Shown one piece after another: positions 1 through 5,542 of a stretch of DNA of 5,542 bases. Made by a program: the position numbers and the translations under genes. How positions within the stretch are numbered: the first letter of the stretch is position 1; each line of letters opens with the position of its first letter. Below the pieces are notes generated by a model. The model was not told the DNA's origin. It made no database searches and saw only the letters and a list, made by a program, of their open reading frames with translations. The stretch is from Paludibacter sp. (GTDB lineage Bacteria > Bacteroidota > Bacteroidia > Bacteroidales > Paludibacteraceae). The stretch lies in assembly GCA_028748945.1 (NCBI GenBank), contig JAQTOL010000241.1, positions 1 through 5,542 of the forward strand. The letters are read 5' to 3'.

Positions 1-464
1 ACAATCCCATTTGCAGTGGCCAGATTTGGTTCTAAAATAGTTTTTCCTCCAAACGTAAAGCCGCTACCACTCTGAGCAAAAGGTATAAATTTATTATTCA
101 ACATGAGAATACTCAAAGAACTTAAACCGGCAGTCGTATAGGAAAACCGTGTGATATGAGTTTGTACAATTTTTGTAACTAAATCCATATTATGAATATC
201 TACTCCTTCCAGCGCTGTGTTGTTTGGAGCCCAAACCGTATAGGTATTTGACTGGCTTAGTATTGAATCATAACCTGTGACTTTCAACATTTCTGAGAAT
301 TTGCTCAATTCACTTCGTGATTGAATATATTGATACAAATTCAATTCGCTTTTATTGGCTGCGATTGTGTAAAAATGATTATCCCATTCATCTTTGCAGG
401 AAACTACAAATACTGTGATTAGCAGCATCATAATGAAAGGAATTCTTAGATATTTTAATTTCAT
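1..464 (-). CDS. FAS1 (fasciclin) domain lipoprotein, N-terminal part, cut by the left window edge
   Basis: This reading frame is open from an ATG at 464-462 to the window edge, giving 154 complete codons plus two bases. The N-terminus is a lipoprotein signal peptide: basic residues K2, K4 and R7, a hydrophobic stretch at about 8-21, and a lipobox ending VVSC with the lipidated Cys at residue 23. The next residues are K-D-E, which match the Bacteroidota lipoprotein surface-export signal, so the protein is probably on the outer face of the outer membrane. A FAS1 domain starts at about residue 43. Its H1 box reads YTVWAPNNTAL (75-85), a T-H pair at 102-103 sits where the family's Y-H motif is expected, and the visible part stops at ATANGI, the opening of the H2 box. 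FAS1 domains mediate adhesion or ligand binding and have no known catalysis. It lies 37 bases after another FAS1 gene in a SusCD operon, so a role in surface ligand capture is inferred. Downstream domains and total length are unknown. Confidence 0.88.
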   Translation of the reverse strand, partial: MKLKYLRIPFIMMLLITVFVVSCKDEWDNHFYTIAANKSELNLYQYIQSRSELSKFSEMLKVTGYDSILSQSNTYTVWAPNNTALEGVDIHNMDLVTKIVQTHITRFSYTTAGLSSLSILMLNNKFIPFAQSGSGFTFGGKTILEPNLATANGI

Positions 465-501
465 AATATAAATATTTTAAAGCTAAAAACAATAAACCTT
501 A
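465..501 (-). other. 37-base AT-rich intergenic leader before the second FAS1 gene
   Basis: This gap separates the TAA stop of the 636-residue FAS1 lipoprotein from the ATG of the next gene. Read on the minus strand it is almost all A and T, with A at -3 and no GGAGG-like sequence, as is usual for translation starts in Bacteroidota. It can form only a five-pair A-T hairpin, too weak to call a terminator. I see no TTTG / TAnnTTTG promoter pair with correct spacing. Read-through from the upstream gene is therefore the likely route of expression. Confidence 0.5.
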
Positions 502-2412
502 TTAATAGATATCCTCGTTTTCGAGAGCACTTGTCGGTACAAATTCGAGATAATCGAACATGAATTCACCGCCACTTAAACCTTTTGCCGTAAGCACGTG
601 ATTCCCTGCTGTTGTAAAAGTGTAAGTACCCATAATTTTTCTCAAAAGTTGATTACTAAAACGGGCATTTTCACCATAGGACCAACCTTCAGTAGGCACT
701 TTAAAGCAAGCAGGTCCTTTCATGTAACCTCTGTTTCGCATCATCTTATCATTTTCGTATCCATCATAATCAGCCGGTACAGAGTGAGGAGTCTCGTAGC
801 CAATTGAGGGATCTGTCGCTCTTGTGTTCAGATTAAGTGGAACACCCGCCGGAACATTATCAAAATAAAGTTGAGTAACACCACGCTTATCATTTGTCAG
901 GTATCCAAATCTCACTTCGTAGGTGCCGGCCGGAACAGGAGGAGTAACGATGGAGAAATCAAATAATTTCCCGGTTGTGGCACCTAAGAAAATTTCATCA
1001 CCTTCATAATCCTGATATTTATAATATGGAGTCAAATAGCTGACAACAGTTTGTTCGGAACTTGAAATTCTATCAATGTAACCTCTGGGCAAACGGAATT
1101 GCAAATTAGGTAAAGTGGTTCCCCTGCCACGCATATTGTTGTTGGTTAACTCAGGGAAAAAACTTGCTGCGTCGAAGCGTAAACGTTTGCTTGATAATTC
1201 ATTATCAACATCTTTGCTATAGGCCAATATTCCATCAATTTCGTGATAAACCCCGTTTGTCGCATCTTTATCCGAATTTGCTTTTACGATCTGAATCACT
1301 TTTCCGGTTTCAGGTAAATAATTAATCAGATTTGTTCTGCTGGTCAACCTTTCTTTTTTAATTTCGATTAAGGTATTCGGGCACATGGGTTCTAAATACT
1401 CATACATATCACGATTTTTAATCATGTGATCTGTGTCGTACGCATCAATAAACTTTGAATAGCTTAATTGCTTATTAATAATGTGATAGGCAATAAACCT
1501 GTTTAAACTATTATGGCGGTTTGTTATGTCGGTTATATTGGCATCTTCCGGATAGACCAGATTATATACAGATGCTGCATAGTCTTTTAAACTTTGCAAA
1601 TTGGTAATACCATTAGCCTTATAAGTATCATCACTTTCCATCAACAAAGTATAACCGTATTTTCTAGCGCTTGGAACTTCCTGATAGTACCATTGCGCTG
1701 CATCAAGGGGCACAGTCACCAAATCCTGATAGAGTGCTGCATTGTAGGTTTCATCCCTGTCTTTTAGGAGTGAATCGGCTAGTCCTGTTTTAACCAGGGC
1801 GTTATAGAATAACGTAAAAGTTGAATCAGCTGATATAGCATCTACAATTCCAAATCTTGTTGGATTCAGAACTTCATTTATTTCATGTATTACACCATTA
1901 TGCACAACCATATCTTTTTTCAGGATTTCAGAGGTTTTGTTTACAAAAACAGCACCTGTATCTGAAAAATTGATAGATATATACCTGTCACTCATTGATA
2001 GTTCCGGAAGACGCCCATCAACAAATTTGGAATACATGATTACACTTCCATTAATGATATGGTCATATGCAATTATTTTCAATGAGTCAAGTGTAAAATC
2101 GGCTAATGATTTTTTTCCCTTACTCAAATAAAATTTCCTCATTGCTTCATTGGTTGGAGCAAAACAGGTATATTTACCATATGCGTCCAAAAGTCCGACA
2201 ACACCGGTTGTGTCAAGTAAGGTGGAAAATTCCGAGAATTCGGCAGGATTACTTTTAAGGTACTCTCCCATCATTTGATCAGTAAAGGTATACAGATTAC
2301 CTCCCACATCGTCTGAATTACAAGCTGTAATCGCTCCTGATGCTATAATTATCAGAATAAATCCGAATTTTAGCTGCCTGGCGAAAGCAACTTTTGAAAA
2401 AAATATATTCAT
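502..2412 (-). CDS. Two-FAS1-domain outer-membrane lipoprotein with an unassigned C-terminal region
   Basis: This is a complete 636-residue protein. The signal peptide has basic residues K7, R12 and K15, a hydrophobic core at about 16-30, and a lipobox ending ITAC with Cys31. The following N-S-D-D resembles the Bacteroides surface-export signal. FAS1 domain 1 covers about 42-183, with H1 box YTCFAPTNEAM (81-91), Y-D-H at 116-118 and H2 box HNGVIHEINEVL (171-182). Domain 2 covers about 187-399. Its H1 region is divergent (YTLLMESDDTY, 254-264), it has a clear Y-H at 309-310 and H2 NGVYHEIDGIL (386-396), and extra sequence lies around 216-250. Residues from about 410 to 627 form a separate region that looks rich in beta strands, including GTYEVRFGYL (496-505) and a closing FMFDYLEFVP (617-626), which recalls the last strand of carbohydrate-binding jelly-roll modules. 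No catalytic motif is recognisable. The start is secure because the next Met is residue 47, after the lipobox. Its place directly after SusD is that of SusE/SusF-like surface binding proteins, so ligand binding at the cell surface is inferred; the ligand is unknown. Adhesion is the main alternative. Confidence 0.92.
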   Translation of the reverse strand: MNIFFSKVAFARQLKFGFILIIIASGAITACNSDDVGGNLYTFTDQMMGEYLKSNPAEFSEFSTLLDTTGVVGLLDAYGKYTCFAPTNEAMRKFYLSKGKKSLADFTLDSLKIIAYDHIINGSVIMYSKFVDGRLPELSMSDRYISINFSDTGAVFVNKTSEILKKDMVVHNGVIHEINEVLNPTRFGIVDAISADSTFTLFYNALVKTGLADSLLKDRDETYNAALYQDLVTVPLDAAQWYYQEVPSARKYGYTLLMESDDTYKANGITNLQSLKDYAASVYNLVYPEDANITDITNRHNSLNRFIAYHIINKQLSYSKFIDAYDTDHMIKNRDMYEYLEPMCPNTLIEIKKERLTSRTNLINYLPETGKVIQIVKANSDKDATNGVYHEIDGILAYSKDVDNELSSKRLRFDAASFFPELTNNNMRGRGTTLPNLQFRLPRGYIDRISSSEQTVVSYLTPYYKYQDYEGDEIFLGATTGKLFDFSIVTPPVPAGTYEVRFGYLTNDKRGVTQLYFDNVPAGVPLNLNTRATDPSIGYETPHSVPADYDGYENDKMMRNRGYMKGPACFKVPTEGWSYGENARFSNQLLRKIMGTYTFTTAGNHVLTAKGLSGGEFMFDYLEFVPTSALENEDIY

Positions 2413-2433
2413 TTGTATAATATTTTTAATCTG
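2413..2433 (-). other. 21-base AT-rich leader between the SusD-like and FAS1 genes
   Basis: Read on the minus strand, this spacer follows the SusD-like stop codon and leads to the ATG of the two-domain FAS1 lipoprotein. It is A- and T-rich, ends in ACAA directly before the ATG, and has no Shine-Dalgarno sequence. It is too short for a promoter or terminator of its own, which supports co-transcription of the two genes. Confidence 0.55.
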
Positions 2434-4014
2434 TTATCTGTTTGATGAACTACTCGTTTCCTCGTAATAAGGATTTTGTTTTAAATTAGGATTTGCTTCC
2501 AGTTCCGAAGTTGGTATAGGCATATACATGGCATCTAAAACCGGTGCCCCAAGTGAAACGGTATTTCCGGAAGATTTATGTTCAACATAATCGTTTAAAG
2601 TCGAAGTTGAGTTTTCTCTTCGGGCTATTCTTTCCAGGTCAAACCAACGTTTCCCTTCAAATAACAACTCTCTTTGCCGTTCGCGCAAAACTAATTTTTC
2701 CATTTCGAATTTCGTAGTATAATTCTTAATTGACAGGGAGTCCTGACCCTCATTCGATCTTAAATATGTTTTATTGACCAATGAAAGAGCATCTTTCATA
2801 TTAGCTTCTCCATCAAGTTCAACCAGAGCTTCCGCTTTCATCAGCATGAGATCCGATAGCCTGTACACAATCCAGTTTGGTGTACCGGAACGATAGAAAT
2901 ACATGCTTGCTCCGGTTAAGGTTTCTGAACGATTAATACCGGCATATTTGAATATAAAATACTTTCCTCCATACAGTGCATATGAGTCTTTAGCCCTTAT
3001 ATCATTAGCACTTTCAATAACCGATGATGAGACTTTATAATCGAAGGGACTAAAGGCTCCAACTTCCGTTCCAACCTGATCGTAGGCCAGAGTTGTGGGA
3101 AAGCTTACTTCACCAATCGGATTTGCATTCGATCCGTACATACTGATCACTGTATTATTTTTTTGAACATTCTCGTTGAATTGCAGTTCAAAAATGCTTT
3201 CAGTTGAATTCCCGAAATAAAAGACATGGCTATACGCATATTTGGCTTGTTCGAGTTTCAGGTTTTTATCAGCAAGTACCAGATTAGCCGTTTCCACACA
3301 TTTTTCGTACTGTTGATTCCAGAGGTATACATCTGCAAGAATTGTATTGACGGCATCGAGAGTTATTTTCCCTTTATTATAGGCAGTTATACCAAAATCG
3401 GTTTTTGCATATTTTTGAGCATACAATAAATCCCTTATTATGTGATTAATTATAGTATCTTCGGGAGATTTTGGCAAACTGTAATTTTGAATATCATTTA
3501 TACTTGCTTCTTCTACCAATGGAACTTCTTTGTAAGTCCGAACCAGATAGAAGTAACACAATGCGCGCAGAGTCATTGCTTCTGCCTGCACCTGATGCAA
3601 GTCAGTCAGAGTAAAATTATTATCCCTGTCGACAACCTTTGGGGCATATAACAAGAGTGTATTACAATCGTTAATTACAGAGTAGAAGGAACTCCACGAA
3701 GCATAAGCATTTGAAGGTACCAAATCGCCATCCAGAATTTTTTGCATATCGTATCTGGCATTGGGGAATCCATTACCAGTTATCATGTTGTCGGACCGCA
3801 ATTCACCCCAAACGATCATTCTGCTGATTACGGCATCTTCTGTAAGTCCTCTGTAGCAAGCAGCCAGTACAGATTCGACATCTGATTGTGATTGCCAAAA
3901 ATCATCCAGAATGATTTCACTTTCAGGTTTTAAATCCAACCATTGTGAACAGCCGGTTATACCTATTAGCAATAGAACTGACAGACCTATTATATAAATA
4001 TTTCTTTTTATCAT
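2434..4014 (-). CDS. SusD/RagB family outer-membrane nutrient-binding lipoprotein
   Basis: This is a complete 526-residue protein, about the usual length for SusD homologues. SusD proteins are surface lipoproteins that cap the SusC channel, bind ligand and open like a lid. The signal peptide has K3 and R4, a hydrophobic core and a lipobox ending ITGC with Cys22. Family landmarks appear in order: an N-terminal FWQSQSDVESVLAACYRGL segment (39-57); the TPR-like helix with EAMTLRALCYFYLVRTYKEV (145-164); a second helical repeat around LADVYLWNQQYEKCVETANLV (226-246); RLSDLMLMKAEAL (385-397); ERQRELLFEGKRWFDLERIA (445-464), the hallmark C-terminal motif; and the closing MPIPTSELEANPNLKQNPYY (498-517). 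The gene starts 12 bases after the SusC-like gene, so the two surely form a cognate pair. Ligand-contacting residues cannot be picked out by eye, and the substrate is unassigned; SusD homologues serve glycans but also peptides and glycoprotein products. It is called SusD-like, not susD, because starch specificity is not shown. Confidence 0.97.
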   Translation of the reverse strand: MIKRNIYIIGLSVLLLIGITGCSQWLDLKPESEIILDDFWQSQSDVESVLAACYRGLTEDAVISRMIVWGELRSDNMITGNGFPNARYDMQKILDGDLVPSNAYASWSSFYSVINDCNTLLLYAPKVVDRDNNFTLTDLHQVQAEAMTLRALCYFYLVRTYKEVPLVEEASINDIQNYSLPKSPEDTIINHIIRDLLYAQKYAKTDFGITAYNKGKITLDAVNTILADVYLWNQQYEKCVETANLVLADKNLKLEQAKYAYSHVFYFGNSTESIFELQFNENVQKNNTVISMYGSNANPIGEVSFPTTLAYDQVGTEVGAFSPFDYKVSSSVIESANDIRAKDSYALYGGKYFIFKYAGINRSETLTGASMYFYRSGTPNWIVYRLSDLMLMKAEALVELDGEANMKDALSLVNKTYLRSNEGQDSLSIKNYTTKFEMEKLVLRERQRELLFEGKRWFDLERIARRENSTSTLNDYVEHKSSGNTVSLGAPVLDAMYMPIPTSELEANPNLKQNPYYEETSSSSNR

Positions 4015-4029
4015 GTTGTTTTCTTATTA
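4015..4029 (-). other. Tandem stop codons and short A-rich leader between the SusC-like and SusD-like genes
   Basis: The SusC-like gene ends with two consecutive in-frame TAA codons (4029-4027 and 4026-4024). After the first stop only 12 bases remain before the SusD-like ATG. On the minus strand they read TAAGAAAACAAC. The purine run AAGAAAA may help ribosome binding, with A at -3 and -6, but there is no canonical Shine-Dalgarno sequence. Such close spacing indicates that translation of this pair occurs from one transcript. Confidence 0.6.
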
Positions 4030-5542
4030 TAATCCTACTGATATTCCTAGTGTAAAATCCTTTGAACGTGGTGTATTAGAACCGTCAACAGCTAATCCTG
4101 CATTCGATGTTAATGCTCCGTAACCAACTTCCGGATCAACACCGGTATATTTAGACCACACATACAGATTGTTCAAGGTAAAATAAAGACTTAATTTATC
4201 GATACTATATTTTTTAAGTAATTTAGATGGTACCGAATAATTAAAAGTCAGGTATTTAAAACGTAAAAAGGAACCATCTTCAACATATCGGTCACTACCA
4301 AGCCAGTTAAAGCCATATTGATGTAAAGCCCGGGGCATTTGGGTTATATCACCGTCTTTTCTCCAACGCCAGTTCACAGCAGTACTTTGATTATTATCGT
4401 AATACATATTTTCGGCATTCATGCGTGCTGCATTAATAATTTTATTTCCGTATCTGAAATTAAAAAACATGTTGCACGATAGGTTTTTATACCTGAAGGT
4501 TGGACCAAAACCACCATTTAGTTTCGGATTACTGTTCCCTAAATAAACGATATCGAGTTCATCGATACTTCCATCGTGGTTAATGTCCTCATAGATTGCA
4601 TCTCCACCTCTGAATTTATAGGGTGCTCCACCATTTTTCCCATAATAATTGAACCACATGGCCCGTGGAGTTCCATCCTGTTGGGTAATTACCTTTCCAC
4701 CGGCATCATGTGCAACCGGTGCATTTTCCTGACTTCCGGCAATATATTTATCATATTGATATACTCCTTTGTAGCGGAATCCATAGATAGAACCGAAGGA
4801 GTTTCCTTTCTGAACCCTTGTTAAATATGATCCGTTCTTATAATCATAGTCGCTATTGTAGCTATCTAATAATGTTTGATTTAAATCGATCAAGGTGTTT
4901 TTATAATTCGACAAATTAAATCTGAAATCGATACTAAAATCCTTCGTTTTTACAAAGCGGTTGGCATAAAAGTTCACCTCCCAACCCTGATTGTCCATTG
5001 AGCCACCGTTAATGTAAGAAAGCTGAGAAAATCCGGAGATATTCGAAATATTCACTTTAGGGAAGAGCAGGTCTTTGGTGTGTTTGCTATACAGGTTGAT
5101 ATCGAAAACGTATTTATCATCAAACAATCCCAGGTCGAGACCATAATTATAGGAGGTTGTATTTTCCCATTTCAGATTTGTCAACTGAAGCGAAGTCGGT
5201 TTTACAGCTGTTACATCAAGGTAAGATCCATACGTTCCATAGCGACTAAAATGAAGGTATTCGGATCCGGGTTGGTTCCCGCTGACTCCCCATGCCGGAC
5301 GGAAAGCCAACGTGCTTAACCACTTTTTTGTACTTTTCATAAACGGTTCATCCGATGCGATCCATTTCAAGGATACACCCGGGAAATTCCCGAATTTATT
5401 CCCGGCTCCAAATTTCGTACTACCATCTCTGCGGAAGGTTCCATCAATGATGTACCTCGATTTGTATGCATAGTGACCACGGACCATAAAAGCTAACGAT
5501 CTGTAAGACGAATGGCTGGTATTTGCACCAGTCAGATAAGCC
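4027..5542 (-). CDS. SusC/RagA family TonB-dependent outer-membrane transporter, C-terminal half
   Basis: The frame is open from the right edge to a TAA at 4029-4027, giving 504 residues. The ATG at 5487-5485 is internal: 18 in-frame codons precede it and the sequence matches the middle of the family. SusC homologues are usually about 1000 residues, so the N-terminal signal peptide, carboxypeptidase-regulatory-like domain, TonB box and plug lie beyond the window; what remains is beta-barrel. Diagnostic segments (numbered within the fragment) include RYIIDGTFRRDGSTKFG (29-45), FPGVSLKWIASDEPFM (53-68), the loop GGDAIYEDINHDGSIDELD (312-330), YLGNSNPKLNGGFG (333-346), NQSTAVNWRWRKDGD (384-398) and YVEDGSFLRFKYLTFNYSVP (419-438). 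The DxNxDGxIDxxD segment resembles a calcium-binding loop and is common in this family. The final residues, DFTLGISVGL, form the last strand but end in Leu, where outer-membrane proteins usually end in Phe. The protein imports ligand captured by the SusD-like partner, using TonB energy. Substrate is not deducible. The assignment is firm. Confidence 0.97.
   Translation of the reverse strand, partial: AYLTGANTSHSSYRSLAFMVRGHYAYKSRYIIDGTFRRDGSTKFGAGNKFGNFPGVSLKWIASDEPFMKSTKKWLSTLAFRPAWGVSGNQPGSEYLHFSRYGTYGSYLDVTAVKPTSLQLTNLKWENTTSYNYGLDLGLFDDKYVFDINLYSKHTKDLLFPKVNISNISGFSQLSYINGGSMDNQGWEVNFYANRFVKTKDFSIDFRFNLSNYKNTLIDLNQTLLDSYNSDYDYKNGSYLTRVQKGNSFGSIYGFRYKGVYQYDKYIAGSQENAPVAHDAGGKVITQQDGTPRAMWFNYYGKNGGAPYKFRGGDAIYEDINHDGSIDELDIVYLGNSNPKLNGGFGPTFRYKNLSCNMFFNFRYGNKIINAARMNAENMYYDNNQSTAVNWRWRKDGDITQMPRALHQYGFNWLGSDRYVEDGSFLRFKYLTFNYSVPSKLLKKYSIDKLSLYFTLNNLYVWSKYTGVDPEVGYGALTSNAGLAVDGSNTPRSKDFTLGISVGL

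Noticed and set aside
465..501. Possible promoter (TAGCTTTA resembling the TAnnTTTG -7 element) before the second FAS1 gene
   Set aside because: The last base of the element mismatches and no TTTG -33 element lies at the right distance; in AT-rich sequence such partial matches arise by chance.
514..525. Small hairpin CTCG-TTTT-CGAG near the end of the 636-residue gene
   Set aside because: It has only four base pairs, lies inside the coding sequence, and is not followed by a U-run on the transcribed strand, so it is not a credible terminator.
598..807. Plus-strand open frame of 69 codons
   Set aside because: It lies wholly opposite the strongly supported FAS1 lipoprotein gene, has no recognisable domain and reads as low-quality, Ser/His-rich sequence.
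1937..2131. Plus-strand open frame of 64 codons
   Set aside because: It is antisense to FAS1 domain 1, with no leader, domain or context to support a gene.
3226..3651. Two plus-strand open frames (67 and 69 codons) opposite the SusD-like gene
   Set aside because: Both are antisense to conserved SusD segments; their hydrophobic, Ile/Phe-rich content reflects the complement of AT-rich coding sequence and is not a sign of membrane proteins.
4576..5319. Plus-strand open frames of 82 and 79 codons opposite the SusC-like gene
   Set aside because: They overlap the well-conserved barrel coding sequence on the other strand and show no family resemblance.
5485..5487. ATG as the start of the SusC-like gene
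   Set aside because: The same frame stays open for 18 more codons to the window edge, and the sequence at this point matches the middle of SusC proteins; no signal peptide follows the ATG.

Overview
This window looks like chromosomal DNA from a member of the Bacteroidota (Bacteroidetes). The evidence is a SusC/RagA-type TonB-dependent transporter followed at once by its SusD/RagB partner lipoprotein. Other support comes from AT-rich leaders without Shine-Dalgarno sequences and lipoprotein signal peptides followed by Bacteroidota-style surface-export residues. I cannot name the genus.

All recognisable genes are on the minus strand and are read from right to left. In transcription order they are: (1) the C-terminal 504 residues of a SusC-like outer-membrane transporter, whose start lies beyond the right edge (4027-5542); (2) a complete 526-residue SusD-like lipoprotein (2434-4014); (3) a complete 636-residue lipoprotein with two FAS1 (fasciclin) domains and a C-terminal region probably rich in beta strands (502-2412); (4) the N-terminal 154 residues of a second FAS1 lipoprotein, cut by the left edge (1-464). 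The gaps are 12, 21 and 37 bases and hold no convincing terminator or promoter, so the four genes are probably one transcription unit. Nearly the whole window is coding, and no stretch over 300 bases lacks a gene. I saw no RNA genes, mobile elements, CRISPR arrays or long repeats.

The inferred model is a surface nutrient-capture operon. SusC forms the TonB-driven channel and SusD the lid over it. The two FAS1 lipoproteins sit where SusE/SusF-type surface glycan-binding proteins are usually encoded. No glycoside hydrolase, lyase, esterase, peptidase, sigma factor or sensor is present, so the substrate cannot be read from this window. The most interesting part is the FAS1 pair: both carry likely surface-export signals, and the complete one ends in a roughly 220-residue region that I cannot assign to a named family.
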